64,000 nt of DNA from Companilactobacillus zhachilii (GCF_003606365.2 NZ_CP031933.2:2650974-2714973); one strand, 5' to 3'; positions 8,211 to 17,416 are shown, counted from the stretch's first letter. The notes: a model not told the origin generated them from the letters alone. Made by a program: numbers and translations.

Positions 8211-8390
8211 GCCGTCTCCGGGAGCAAGGGATTTAGGTTGCTGTGGGGACCACCTGGAGCCAAGGTCTCCAGGTTCGATTTTGAACTTCGAGAAAATCAC
8301 TCGAATTTCAAAACTCGTCCCGTGGTGTAGGCGCTAAAGCGCCAACGCCACCTTCACTGCTACCTAAATCCCTTGCTCCCTCCGACTAGT
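8211..8390 (-). repeat. Family A element, copy A2
   Basis: This element lies between the convergent EAL and pepC genes. The outer arms agcaagggatttaggt and acctaaatcccttgct pair. The inner hairpins are ctggagccaaggtctccag, a gaacttcgag/ctcgaatttc arm, and ggtgtaggcgctaaagcgcca. The subfamily I core (GTCCCGTGGTG) reads on the plus strand. Confidence 0.85.
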
Positions 8391-8488
8391 TCATTCGCTA
8401 TTTCTAATAAAATTGCCCAATAGTTTGAAGTTTCGTCGATTTTTTACACTTAACTGAAGATAAAAAATCACCTTCATCAAATTATCTT

Positions 8489-9820
8489 CTATGCCAAAGC
8501 ATCCCAAGCTGACAATACAACGGGTTCTTGATTATACTCGGAAAGTTCTTTTTCGGTTAGATACTTTTTATTGATGACAACATCATAGACGTAGTCTTCA
8601 AACCACTTTTGGTCCATTGTGTAATAACCTTTTTCGCCGTATTTTTCGCCCCATGAGTTTTCTACTTTCCAGCGATTTGGTTGTCCTTGAATAAGGTTTA
8701 CACCGGTTAAGGTCATTGCATGGGAAACTTCTCCTTGGCCGTAATCGAGTCTTTGAGCTTTATCCATTTGTGAATCAATCCCGAATAGTTGGTCATATTG
8801 ATAAATATTTCCTAACAAATACCCATTTTTACGGTCAGAATCTTCTAGCACGTCGTTTCCAAACCAAATTGGATCATTGCCTTTTAGTTGTTCAATGGCC
8901 AATTCTTGAAGGCGTTCCATTGGTAGGTTGAGAAACTTTTGCGTCTTACCTCCTACCATGCTGCTTTCGGTATCAATTGAATATACTTGATGATATTTTT
9001 TATTTGTCTGTGGTGAGTTTACTAAATCAACAAAATCATCAACATCAATCGTAAAGTAACGTTTTAAAAATTCTTTAGGTGTGATTTTGTCAGCGGCGAT
9101 TAATTTACCATCGTCTGCTTGTAATGACAATTCAAAATCAGTTGGTGGCATTCCGAATGAGTAAACACATAACTTGTAAACTTCAGCCAACATGTCATCG
9201 AGTCGCTTATCTAACTCATCTTTGGTTGCTTTATCATGCACCATTTGTCTCAATTCAATCCCATTTTTACGGAGCAATTTGCCTAGTACATCGTCAAATT
9301 CAGTTGTATTATCTGATGCACTCGTTTCAGGCATGACGTAATTTGGCACGACACCATATTTTTTAACTAAATTGGCTGCATTTTGCCATAATCCGCCGTC
9401 ACCATTAGGATAGGAGAATAAAGAATTGACCTTTCGATCTTCGACTGGCAAATCAGCCGTCTGCAAAATTTCTTGATAAAAATAATTTGATTTTTCTAGA
9501 CGATCCCAGAATGATAAATAATTTTGAGAAAGCTCAAAGTCTTTCAGATTATGCTTGTTAGCAAAATCAGTTCTCAATGTGTTCAAGGCTGAGAACAACC
9601 AGCAACGTCCAGAGTGCTTTTGATCAGATACTTTTCCCGTATCAACAGTCACGTTGAATGACGGATTAAGGATCGTTTTTACTTCCGGATTTTCAGTAGC
9701 ACTAAATATTCCAACTTGTGCTACTGCATTTTTAAGAACATTATTAATTGCATCTTGATTTAAGTTCTTGTTAAAATCTGCTAAAATCTCTTTATTGATT
9801 TCTTTTGTCAATTCAATCAC
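8489..9820 (-). CDS. pepC: C1 cysteine aminopeptidase PepC (bleomycin hydrolase family)
   Basis: This cytoplasmic peptidase of the papain-like C1B family removes N-terminal residues from peptides. It has 443 residues, the normal length. The nucleophile Cys73 lies in SGRCWLFSALN, the catalytic His in VSHAMTLTG (about 364) and the Asn in VENSWG (about 386). The oxyanion Gln is in DQKHSGRC. Lactobacilli often carry several PepC-type paralogues (PepC, PepE, PepG), and I cannot say which this is. The C-terminus lacks the extended arm of some members, ending WDALA. It is monocistronic and divergent from gatD. Confidence 0.88.
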   Translation of the reverse strand: MIELTKEINKEILADFNKNLNQDAINNVLKNAVAQVGIFSATENPEVKTILNPSFNVTVDTGKVSDQKHSGRCWLFSALNTLRTDFANKHNLKDFELSQNYLSFWDRLEKSNYFYQEILQTADLPVEDRKVNSLFSYPNGDGGLWQNAANLVKKYGVVPNYVMPETSASDNTTEFDDVLGKLLRKNGIELRQMVHDKATKDELDKRLDDMLAEVYKLCVYSFGMPPTDFELSLQADDGKLIAADKITPKEFLKRYFTIDVDDFVDLVNSPQTNKKYHQVYSIDTESSMVGGKTQKFLNLPMERLQELAIEQLKGNDPIWFGNDVLEDSDRKNGYLLGNIYQYDQLFGIDSQMDKAQRLDYGQGEVSHAMTLTGVNLIQGQPNRWKVENSWGEKYGEKGYYTMDQKWFEDYVYDVVINKKYLTEKELSEYNQEPVVLSAWDALA

Positions 9821-9870
9821 CTCGTTGTTTAACTATATTACAACATTTCTAATTATATTGGAGAAAAATT

Positions 9871-10545
9871 ATGTCTAAAGTTATAAAAATTGCTTATTTG
9901 TACGAAGATTTAATGAACACTTATGGAGATAGCGGTGACGTTAAGATTCTTAGCTTTCTTCTTAAAGAACAAGGTTATGATACTCAAGTCGATAACATTA
10001 GTTTGGAAATGAAATTCAATGCTTTCGATTATGACTTCCTCTTCTTCGGTGGTGGCCAAGATTTCGAACAATCAGTTGTTGCAACCGATTTACAAAGACA
10101 TCGCCAAACTATTCAAAACTATATTGAAGCTGACAAACCTATGCTTTGTATCTGTGGTGGCTACCAATTCCTCGGTAAATATTACGAAACCAGTGGTGGT
10201 CAAACTATCCAAGGCCTTGATATCCTACCTTTCCATACCGTATACAAAGCTGACAGTCGTATGATTGGTGACACAGAATATAAGACTGAATGGGGAACTG
10301 TTCGTGCTTTCGAAAACCATAGTGGTAGAACCTACTTTGACGATAAGAGCAAATTAAAACCTTTCGGTGAAATGATTGAAGGATATGGTAACAATCCTGA
10401 CGACAAGCAAGAAGGTATGCATTATAAGAACGTTATAGGCAGTTACTCACACGGTCCTATTTTGAAAAACGAAAATGTTGCCCGTGCCATTGCTGATAAA
10501 ATTATTGCTTCACATAAACAACGTATGGCAGCAATCGTTAAATAA
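9871..10545 (+). CDS. gatD: Type 1 glutamine amidotransferase, GatD-like (lipid II amidation)
   Basis: This 224-residue class I glutamine amidotransferase resembles CobB/CobQ. The nucleophile Cys lies in CICGGYQFLG (about 95) and the catalytic His in YSHGPIL (about 194). FFGGGQDFEQ is typical of GatD, which supplies ammonia to MurT for amidating the D-glutamate of lipid II. Its usual partner murT is absent next to it, upstream or downstream, so the amidase must either pair with a murT elsewhere or have another role. The ATG has a GGAG 8 bp upstream. Confidence 0.8.
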   Translation: MSKVIKIAYLYEDLMNTYGDSGDVKILSFLLKEQGYDTQVDNISLEMKFNAFDYDFLFFGGGQDFEQSVVATDLQRHRQTIQNYIEADKPMLCICGGYQFLGKYYETSGGQTIQGLDILPFHTVYKADSRMIGDTEYKTEWGTVRAFENHSGRTYFDDKSKLKPFGEMIEGYGNNPDDKQEGMHYKNVIGSYSHGPILKNENVARAIADKIIASHKQRMAAIVK

Positions 10546-10582
10546 AAAAACATCAAATCCATGACGGATTTGATGTTTTTTT
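10544..10582. terminator. Bidirectional terminator between gatD and ackA
   Basis: A perfect hairpin, aaacatcaaatcc / ggatttgatgttt, with a 5-base loop is flanked by A and T runs. It serves both convergent genes. Confidence 0.9.
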
Positions 10583-10587
10583 ATTGT

Positions 10588-11772
10588 CTATTGTAACGCC
10601 GCTACCTGACGCACCATAGCTAATTCTTCATCAGTTGGAATCAATAGAACTTTAATAGCTGAATCAGGACTACTAATTAAGCCTTCTTTTCCAGCTTCAT
10701 TTAATTTAGCATCTAATTTAACATTAAAAATTGCCAATTCATCAATAATTTGTTGACGTAATTGAACATTATGTTCGCCGATTCCTCCAGCAAATACCAA
10801 AGCATCAGCACCATGTAGTTCAGTTATATAACTACCTGCATATTTAACGATTCGGTTAACAAAAATTTCAATAGCCAACTTAGCTTGAGGATTAGTTGCT
10901 TCTTGAGCTTTAATTTCACGCATATCCGGTGAGATACCAGAAACGCCAAGTAGACCAGATTTTTGATTTAACATCATCATGATTTCATTTGGATCTGTAA
11001 CGTTTAATTCTTTCATCAAATAAGGTACTAAGGCTGGATCAACATCACCAGCACGTGTTCCCATCGTTACACCAGTTAAAGGTGTGAATCCCATTGAAGT
11101 ATCAAAGGCTTTCCCATCTTTAACTGCCGCTAATGAAGCGCCACTACCTAAATGCATCGTTACAAGATTGATTTTATCTTTAGGCATATCTAATAATTCA
11201 GCTGCACGCCCCGTCAAGTAACCATGAGAAATTCCATGTTCACCATAACGGCGAATTTGATATTTCTTCGTCAATTCATAAGGCAAACTATAAATCGCAT
11301 TCATTTCAGGTAAGTCCGTAAAGAATTGGCTGTCAAAAACAGCATATTGCTTAACATCAGGCAAAGTCTTCGCCATTGTTTCAATCCCTTGAGCTTCCAT
11401 TGGATTGTGCAGTGGTGCAAAGTTACTGAGTTCTTTAATTTGCTTCAAAACTTCAGGTGTCACTTCAACAGCTGATTTAAAAACTTGTCCACCAGCAACT
11501 ACACGATGTGCTACCGCTGTGATCTCACTCAAGTTTTGAATAATTTCCAAACGTTGTAATTCGTCGAAAACCATTTGTGCTGCGTGAGCTTGGTCCAAGT
11601 TATCAACCGTTGTTTCAAATTTTTGGTGATCACCGTATTTAATTGTAAAAATAGATCCTGGCATACTGATTCTTTCCACTAAACCATTGGCTAAAACAGT
11701 CTCAGCGGGCATTTCAAACAATTGCCACTTCAAGGATGAACTACCAGCATTAATAACTAATGTCTTTTGCAT
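10588..11772 (-). CDS. ackA: Acetate kinase (first copy)
   Basis: This enzyme converts acetyl phosphate and ADP to acetate and ATP. It has 394 residues, full length. The signatures are VINAGSSSLKWQLFE at the start, VAHRVVAGG, LHNPMEAQGI, MHLGSGASLAA and FAGGIGEHN. The start is ATG 11772 after GGGAGAG; the open frame extends about 100 codons further upstream, but that part runs through a family A repeat and is not coding. A second AckA of similar length lies at 28334-29539. Confidence 0.95.
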   Translation of the reverse strand: MQKTLVINAGSSSLKWQLFEMPAETVLANGLVERISMPGSIFTIKYGDHQKFETTVDNLDQAHAAQMVFDELQRLEIIQNLSEITAVAHRVVAGGQVFKSAVEVTPEVLKQIKELSNFAPLHNPMEAQGIETMAKTLPDVKQYAVFDSQFFTDLPEMNAIYSLPYELTKKYQIRRYGEHGISHGYLTGRAAELLDMPKDKINLVTMHLGSGASLAAVKDGKAFDTSMGFTPLTGVTMGTRAGDVDPALVPYLMKELNVTDPNEIMMMLNQKSGLLGVSGISPDMREIKAQEATNPQAKLAIEIFVNRIVKYAGSYITELHGADALVFAGGIGEHNVQLRQQIIDELAIFNVKLDAKLNEAGKEGLISSPDSAIKVLLIPTDEELAMVRQVAALQ

Positions 11773-11839
11773 CGAAATCACTCTCCCATGTAATAGCATA
11801 CCGGATTTTCTGAAAATTTGTTGAGATTTATTTAAATAT

Positions 11840-12021
11840 GCCGCCTTCAAGAGCAAGAAATTTAGGTCGCTATGGGGACCGATTGGAGCCGAAAGGCGGT
11901 CTCCAATCTCGATTTTGAACCTCGCATAAACCGCGAGTTTCAAAAGTCGTCCCGTGGTGTAGGCGCTAAAGCGCCAACGCCACCTGCACAGCGACCTAAA
12001 TTTCTTGCTCTTTCCGGCTAG
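11840..12021 (-). repeat. Family A element, copy A3
   Basis: This element lies upstream of ackA. The outer arms agagcaagaaatttaggtcgct and agcgacctaaatttcttgctct pair perfectly. The inner arms are ttggagccgaaaggcggtctccaa, gaacctcgc/gcgagtttc and ggtgtaggcgctaaagcgcca. It forms an inverted pair with A4 in the same gap. Confidence 0.88.
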
Positions 12022-12353
12022 TCCTTTGTAATGAAATAATAATTGATTAGCAATCTTATTCGCTTGTACCATAAAAATAGAACGTTTATATTCCTTGCAC
12101 TCATTAAATTACTTAATGTATAGGACCTTGCACAACGCGTTATTCCAAAGCAAAGAACACAATTAATTCAGAAGAAATTAATAATTCAGAATATCATCAA
12201 AGTATTATTGACGAAAAAATATACTTCAAAAACAGTGCATATAACGTTTCTTGATTTTTACTACAATCTTGAATCATCTTATGCACTTAACCGAGTATTG
12301 AAAAAAAAATACGCAAACTCAAATACTCAAAATTATCCAAAACGACAAATACC
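12022..12353. other. AT-rich spacer between inverted elements A3 and A4
   Basis: About 330 bp without a plausible gene, tRNA or clear hairpin. It is the loop between two oppositely oriented family A copies. I see nothing recognisable in it. Confidence 0.5.
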
Positions 12354-12530
12354 CTAGCTGGAGGGAGTAAGTAATTTAGGTCGCTGTGAAAGTGGCGTTA
12401 TGGCTTTAGCCATTACACCACGGGACGACTTTTGAGACTTGCGGTTTTTGCAAGGCTCAAAATCGAGTCTGGAGACCTTGGCTCCAGACGGTCCCCATAG
12501 CGACCTAAATTACTTACTCCCGGAAGCGGC
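12354..12530 (+). repeat. Family A element, copy A4
   Basis: The outer arms gagtaagtaatttaggtcgct and agcgacctaaattacttactc pair perfectly and differ from A3 on both sides. The variable arm is atggctttagccat. The core TTACACCACGGGACGA is on the plus strand. Confidence 0.88.
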
Positions 12531-12536
12531 ACCAAC

Positions 12537-13181
12537 CTAATTATCCAAAAACTTATTAGATTTCAATAGAGCAGTAGAAATAGCCGGTGCAATTATAATT
12601 GCGACAATCATTTCAGGAACTCCATTTGTTCCGACAATGACCAATAATAATTTATTCAACAAATCAGTTTGAGTTGCGTATGCTTGTGCCATTGCGCTAG
12701 CGTACATTAGTCTCATCAAACCTAAAACTAAAACTGTATTCGTCAGTGAGCCTGCACCTGATGCAAGCGCCATACCTAAAACTTTCTTATTTGTATGATT
12801 TTTAAACCATAAATAAATCCAGCCAGCAACTAAACCAACGATCACTCGAGGTAAAATTGCCACGATTGGATTTGTAAAGACTGTTGTATCAATAATTGAT
12901 GTTGGACTAGTGAAAGCACGAATGACCGTACCAATTCCCCAAACTAGACCAACGATTGCCCCATCTTTTGGACCTAATAAAATTGCGGCTACGATTACAG
13001 TAATATGAATAATTGTAATATTTATAAAACCAGTTGGTATGTATCCTAAAAACGGTACCATTGATTGTACAAAAATTATCGCAATCAGCACACCCAAAAT
13101 TGCTGTCCGATACGCCTTTCTTCTTTGCAAAATACACGTACCCCTCAATATTAATTTCCTTAATTTTAACCGATTGCTCAT
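12537..13181 (-). CDS. ECF transporter S component, substrate unknown
   Basis: This small integral membrane protein of about 200-214 residues has five to six hydrophobic segments. The blocks FINITIIHITVIVAAILLGP and GAIVGLVWGIGTVIRAF are typical of S components that dock on the shared EcfAAT module for vitamin uptake. The pattern resembles the PanT/HmpT-type annotations, but I cannot assign a substrate. ATG 13181 has a poor ribosome site; TTG 13130, 10 bp after TGAGGGG, is a good alternative. No ECF ATPase genes lie in the window, as expected for group II systems. Confidence 0.78.
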   Translation of the reverse strand: MSNRLKLRKLILRGTCILQRRKAYRTAILGVLIAIIFVQSMVPFLGYIPTGFINITIIHITVIVAAILLGPKDGAIVGLVWGIGTVIRAFTSPTSIIDTTVFTNPIVAILPRVIVGLVAGWIYLWFKNHTNKKVLGMALASGAGSLTNTVLVLGLMRLMYASAMAQAYATQTDLLNKLLLVIVGTNGVPEMIVAIIIAPAISTALLKSNKFLDN

Positions 13182-13284
13182 TAAAGAACAAAAAAAAGTC
13201 TATGAAAAATAATTAGAGCTTGTCTTCATTTTGGTTATACATGAAGGGACAAAATCACTTTTGTCTTAAACCATGCGAATAAAT

Positions 13285-13393
13285 GTGAAACAAAACATAA
13301 CTTTTTCCGCTTAAAACAAACAGCTTCAGCAATCCAAGGTCGGATTACTGGAGCTGTTTGTTTTAAGGCTCGAAAACTGAACATGTTTTGTCC
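13285..13393. repeat. Family B hairpin repeat, copy B1
   Basis: Outer arms gaaacaaaacataac... and ...atgttttgtcc enclose the inner stem aacagcttcagcaatcc / ggattactggagctgtt. The 'ctttttccgcttaaaa' side and 'ttttaaggctcgaaa' side also match the other copies in reverse orientation. It lies between proC and the ECF S gene. Confidence 0.8.
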
Positions 13394-13424
13394 TACTCTC
13401 TACCTTACAATTTTCAATACTCAA

Positions 13425-14192
13425 TTATTCATTTTCTGCAGCATCAACTGCTTTAATAACTGCATTTCTAAAGCCATACTCTTCCAAAGCTGCCACACCG
13501 CGGATTGTTGAACCACCTGGTGAAGTAACTTCATCCTTCAAAGCAGAAACATTTAAATCTGATTGTTTAGCTAATTTACTTGCACCAATTGCCATCCCAA
13601 TAGCGGCATCATAGGCTAACTTACGACTCAAACCATGTTTCACGCCAGCATCACTCAAAGCTTCGATGAAGACATCTAAGAAAGCTGGAGAACAACCAGC
13701 TACCGTTCCTAAAATACCTAGTTCATTTTCAGGAACTTCAACTAATTGACCTGTATAACCTAAAACAGAACCAATCTTCTTCTTGTCTTCTGGTGTAAAG
13801 TCATCTGAATACGTAATTCCAGTAAATCCGGCACCAACTTTAACTGGTGTATTTGGAATTGCATGAGCTACTTTAACATCACCCAAAAGTTGCTTAAGAT
13901 GCGTTACAGAAGCACTACCTGTGAAAGCCACAATTAATTTACCGGCAGCAATTTCCTTCAATTCTTTCGCAACACTGCTCAATGCGTCAGCACCAACTGC
14001 AATGAAAATAATCTCTGTATCTGCTAATTGCTTTACTTTCTTGACCATTTGAAAACCTAATTGATCACACAAAAGTTTTGTTCGATTTGAACGGCCACCT
14101 TTGACAATAATATCTTCAGAATTGTAACCATTCTTTACTAGACCCGTTATAACGGCTCCACCAATACTACCTGCGCCAATAAATCCAATCAT
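13425..14192 (-). CDS. proC: Pyrroline-5-carboxylate reductase
   Basis: This enzyme catalyses the last step of proline synthesis, NADPH-dependent reduction of pyrroline-5-carboxylate. It has 255 residues. The Rossmann motif FIGAGSIGGAV is at the start, HAIPNTPVKVGAG is the NADPH/substrate region, and the C-terminal signature is LKDEVTSPGGSTIRGVAALE. The start is ATG 14192, preceded by AAAGGAG at 9 bp; an upstream in-frame ATG has no ribosome site. No proA or proB is nearby. Confidence 0.95.
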   Translation of the reverse strand: MIGFIGAGSIGGAVITGLVKNGYNSEDIIVKGGRSNRTKLLCDQLGFQMVKKVKQLADTEIIFIAVGADALSSVAKELKEIAAGKLIVAFTGSASVTHLKQLLGDVKVAHAIPNTPVKVGAGFTGITYSDDFTPEDKKKIGSVLGYTGQLVEVPENELGILGTVAGCSPAFLDVFIEALSDAGVKHGLSRKLAYDAAIGMAIGASKLAKQSDLNVSALKDEVTSPGGSTIRGVAALEEYGFRNAVIKAVDAAENE

Positions 14193-14306
14193 GATGTAAT
14201 TCTCCTTTATCAAACTTTGTAATTATTATATAACAAATTAAAAGCAAACATTTTCTTATACGCTTCGTCTCATGTATCCTATAAGAGTACAGAGGGGGTG
14301 AACGAT

Positions 14307-15020
14307 ATGAAAACATATCGCACACGAGCAGAGTTAAAATACGAAGTTAAAAATTTACTCAAGGGTAATTGGAAAAAGGCTATTTTACTATACCTAATTC
14401 CACTGATTATTTTTGTCCTAACAAATGGCTACAATAATTCCAATTCACGCGCGACTTTCAGATACAATACATCTAGTTTTGATATTGGAACTTTCTCCAA
14501 AATTGTTACTACTTTTGGAATCATTGGTTTTATTACTAGTTTAATTTTCTTATTAATCAATTTATCAGCTAACTTTCGGGCTTTTGATTGGTTAGGTGAC
14601 CACGACCTTGATTTCGATCCCATCAAAAGTAATTTCACTTACTTTAGAAGTCCTGATTGGTGGCAATTAATTTTCATTTACGTAATTATTAATATTTTTA
14701 CCTTTTTATGGACCCTATTATTGATTATTCCTGGAATTGTCAAAGGCATTGGTTACTCACAAACGTATTTTGTTTATAAAGATCTCAATGACCGCGGCTT
14801 AACTGATGGTTATTCGTTAACGACTTACATTACAAAGAGTCAACAATTAATGATGGGCAACAAGTGGCGTTACTTTGTTCTCCAACTTAGTTTCATTGGT
14901 TGGTGGATTCTTGGCGTTATAACTTTAGGAATCGGATTTATTTGGATCTTCCCATATTACAAACTTACAATGGCCAACTTCTATCGCGATTTGGTTGAAA
15001 AAAATTCTACATACTTATAG
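14307..15020 (+). CDS. DUF975 family membrane protein
   Basis: This 237-residue membrane protein opens with RTRAELKYEVKNLLKGNWKK, the usual basic N-terminal helix of DUF975. Five or so hydrophobic segments follow (about 29-44, 75-95, 120-150, 195-230). The family is common in Firmicutes and has no assigned function. The start is ATG 14307 after GAGGGGGTG; the GTG at 14298 lies inside the ribosome site. Confidence 0.85.
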   Translation: MKTYRTRAELKYEVKNLLKGNWKKAILLYLIPLIIFVLTNGYNNSNSRATFRYNTSSFDIGTFSKIVTTFGIIGFITSLIFLLINLSANFRAFDWLGDHDLDFDPIKSNFTYFRSPDWWQLIFIYVIINIFTFLWTLLLIIPGIVKGIGYSQTYFVYKDLNDRGLTDGYSLTTYITKSQQLMMGNKWRYFVLQLSFIGWWILGVITLGIGFIWIFPYYKLTMANFYRDLVEKNSTYL

Positions 15021-15026
15021 CGAGAA

Positions 15027-15143
15027 AGTGGGACAAAACATGGTCAGCTTTCGGGCATTAAAATAATAGCGCTAGCAATCCGATTTTGGATTACTAGCGC
15101 TATTTGGTTTAAGCGGAAAAAGCTATGTTTTGTTCCACGTTTA
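15027..15143. repeat. Family B hairpin repeat, copy B2
   Basis: The outer arms gtgggacaaaacatggtcagcttt and aaagctatgttttgttccac pair imperfectly. The inner stem tagcgctagcaatcc / ggattactagcgcta has a sequence unlike the other copies but remains complementary. Its right end reads TGTTCCACGT, the first ten bases of a parS site. Confidence 0.85.
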
Positions 15144-15167
15144 AGGGCACCGATAGTCTTGTTTATT

Positions 15168-15695
15168 TTAATTTACCATTGCATATAAATTGGCATCATG
15201 GAAAGCTCCATTTGAATAAATCTCATCCTTTAACTGACCTTCCAAAACAAAACCAACTTTTTTTGCGACCGCATTACTGGCTTCATTAACTTGTTCAGCT
15301 AGCAACTTAATCTTATGTAAATTTAATTCTTCAAAGCCTATTTCCAATAGTTTACTTAAACAATCAGTCATAACGCCGTTACCCTGATATTCACCACCAA
15401 GCCAATAACCAACTTCAGCTTTTTCATTATCAGAATCGATGTTATGAAGATCAATCATCCCGACAGCTTTGCCATCAATAATAATACTTGCATTCCAGAG
15501 TTTCTGTTCTGCGATTCGTCCTTCACAATATTCCAAAAACACTCGTTCATCTTCCACTGACTTAGTTGAATCACCCCAGGGCATAAACTTAGCTAACTGT
15601 GGCCGAGTCTTTTCTATTTGTTCGTACAAACTAGCAGCGTCATCAGGATCAACTAGACGTAATTTCACATTTGGGCGCACCGTCCATTCTTTCAT
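15168..15695 (-). CDS. GNAT acetyltransferase, RimJ/RimL type
   Basis: This 175-residue protein has the RimL-type order: the N-terminal LRLVDPDDAASLYEQI, then VGMIDLHNID, then EVGYWLGGEYQGNGVMTD (acetyl-CoA loop QGxGxxT/D), then LHKIKLLAEQVNEASNAVAK. Related enzymes acetylate ribosomal protein N-termini or small amines; the substrate here is unknown. The gene ends 18 bp before the start-side of a MerR/TipAS gene on the same strand, so the two are probably cotranscribed. Confidence 0.85.
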   Translation of the reverse strand: MKEWTVRPNVKLRLVDPDDAASLYEQIEKTRPQLAKFMPWGDSTKSVEDERVFLEYCEGRIAEQKLWNASIIIDGKAVGMIDLHNIDSDNEKAEVGYWLGGEYQGNGVMTDCLSKLLEIGFEELNLHKIKLLAEQVNEASNAVAKKVGFVLEGQLKDEIYSNGAFHDANLYAMVN

Positions 15696-15713
15696 AACAT
15701 CACCTTCAATTGA

Positions 15714-16472
15714 TTAATTTGTATAACGGTATACCACATCGTGCAACAACTGCACAACTGATTCTTTGGCTTTTTCGTCATAGTAGCGTGCAAATCTATC
15801 GTCCGCCAAATACATATCAACTAGACCTCGGTGAGCTTGGGTATTGTAACTAGGCCAAGTGTATTGAAGCCACTGTTTGTGCTCTTGATAAATTTTTTCA
15901 GCTAACGGTGATTCCAAATCAGGCTTTTTCGTCAACATTACTAAGTCATCAATTAACTGTTTTTCAATTGTTTGCATAGCTTGAAAGTCCTTTTCAGTTA
16001 AATTTGAAAATTTCTGATTGGACTGCTCCACTGTTTTTTCACCATACTTCTGGCGGATTTCTGTTCCAAAGTTAGCCTCATTTTCATGCAATTTTTGTTG
16101 TTTAAAGGCTTGAAATTTCTCTGTATCTGTCATTTTTATTTCTCCATGATAATCTTTTATGGTCTGATCAATATTTGTTAGGAGTCGTTCAATTTCTACT
16201 TGCTTGTCTTTCAGCATTTTTCGTTGGTCCTCTAAGGCCTGCAGGCGTGAAAAATTAGGATCATCCAAAAGCTGTTTAATTTGATTGAGTGGGAAACTTA
16301 ACGAGCGATAAAACATGATTTGTTGTAATTTATTTACATTTTTTTCATCATAAATACGATAATTACTTTTATTAACCTCTTCTGGTTTCAATAAACCAAT
16401 TTGGTCATAATATCTCAATGTACGCGTACTGACACCAGCCAACTCGGCTAATTTTTTAATTGTATATTTCAT
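15714..16472 (-). CDS. MerR family regulator with TipAS-type antibiotic-binding domain
   Basis: This 252-residue protein has an N-terminal MerR domain (IKKLAELAGVSTRTLRYYDQ). A long coiled coil (about 75-110) leads into a C-terminal TipAS-like helical domain (about 125-245: KYGEKTVEQSNQKFSNL, HKQWLQYTWPSY, MYLADDRFARYYD). TipAS proteins bind thiopeptides and other multidrug ligands and activate their targets. The start is ATG 16472 after GGGAGAG. The likely target is its own operon with the downstream GNAT gene, an inference from position. Confidence 0.88.
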   Translation of the reverse strand: MKYTIKKLAELAGVSTRTLRYYDQIGLLKPEEVNKSNYRIYDEKNVNKLQQIMFYRSLSFPLNQIKQLLDDPNFSRLQALEDQRKMLKDKQVEIERLLTNIDQTIKDYHGEIKMTDTEKFQAFKQQKLHENEANFGTEIRQKYGEKTVEQSNQKFSNLTEKDFQAMQTIEKQLIDDLVMLTKKPDLESPLAEKIYQEHKQWLQYTWPSYNTQAHRGLVDMYLADDRFARYYDEKAKESVVQLLHDVVYRYTN

Positions 16473-16606
16473 AAATATCTCTCCCAACAATTTGCATTTT
16501 AAAGGTTTACGCTACGTCAAGGTCAAGCAAAACTGCTAAAAATTGCCCACTTTTTTCATAATTCCTGTTAAGATAAGGGTTAATAATTATTAGGTGGGTG
16601 ACTATA

Positions 16607-17416
16607 TTGAATGAATTTACACAAGTTTTAACTATTGCTGGTTCCGACTCTGACGGTAGTGCCGGAGCACAAGCTGACTTAAAGACATTTATGGCTCGTG
16701 GCGTATACGGAATGTCCGTATTGACTGCTGCAGTTGCTGGTAATTCATACGGAATACACGATAGCGTGAATATGCCAGCTAGTTTTATCCAAAACCAAAT
16801 TAAAGATATCAAAGATGACTTCAAAGTTTCAGCTTTTAAAACTGGTATGTTATCTGATTCAGAAATTATTCATACAGTAGCAGATGCCATTAAGGACGAG
16901 CCTTTTGGTACTTTTGTCCTTGATCCTGTTATCATTACTAAACATGGTGCCATGCTTCTAGAAGCTGAAGCTTACCAAACTTTGATCGATGAATTGTTCC
17001 CTCTTGCTGATTTGATTACACCTAACTTTTATGAAGCCAAGAAACTTTCTGGTCTAGAATTAGAAAATAGAGAAGAAATTGTTAAGGCTGCTCATAAATT
17101 ACGCAAATTAGGACCAAAAAATATTATGATAAAGGGTGAACATAGTGACGACTCAATTTCTGAAGTTGAAGACTACGTTCTACTAGAAGATGGCCAATCA
17201 TTCTGGATCTCTGAACCATATGTCAAAACTGAACATATCAACGGTACTGGTGATACATTGTCATCATGTATCGTAGCCGAAGTTGCTAAGGGTCAAAGTA
17301 TGGAAGATGCCATCAAGACTGCAAAAACATTTACTTACAATGCTATTAAACATGAAATTGCTGTGGGACATAAATATGGTCCTATTAACCATTTTATAAA
17401 GGATGATATACAATAG
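16607..17416 (+). CDS. Hydroxymethylpyrimidine/pyridoxine kinase (ThiD/PdxK family)
   Basis: This ribokinase-fold kinase of about 269 residues begins VLTIAGSDSDGSAGAQADLK, the ThiD family signature. The C-terminal catalytic motif appears as HINGTGDTLSS, where the usual form is GxGC/D; the Asp base is present. In Firmicutes such single genes can be PdxK-type pyridoxal kinases rather than ThiD, and I cannot separate them. I choose TTG 16607 because AGGTGG lies about 10 bp before it; GTG 16598 overlaps that site. Confidence 0.85.
   Translation: MNEFTQVLTIAGSDSDGSAGAQADLKTFMARGVYGMSVLTAAVAGNSYGIHDSVNMPASFIQNQIKDIKDDFKVSAFKTGMLSDSEIIHTVADAIKDEPFGTFVLDPVIITKHGAMLLEAEAYQTLIDELFPLADLITPNFYEAKKLSGLELENREEIVKAAHKLRKLGPKNIMIKGEHSDDSISEVEDYVLLEDGQSFWISEPYVKTEHINGTGDTLSSCIVAEVAKGQSMEDAIKTAKTFTYNAIKHEIAVGHKYGPINHFIKDDIQ

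Noticed and set aside
11773..12072. N-terminal extension of the first acetate kinase by about 100 residues
   Set aside because: The extension is family A sequence; ATG 11772 has a ribosome site and gives the normal AckA start.
12907..13216. Frames overlapping the start of the ECF S gene on both strands
   Set aside because: They are shadows of the membrane protein gene, with no independent start signals.
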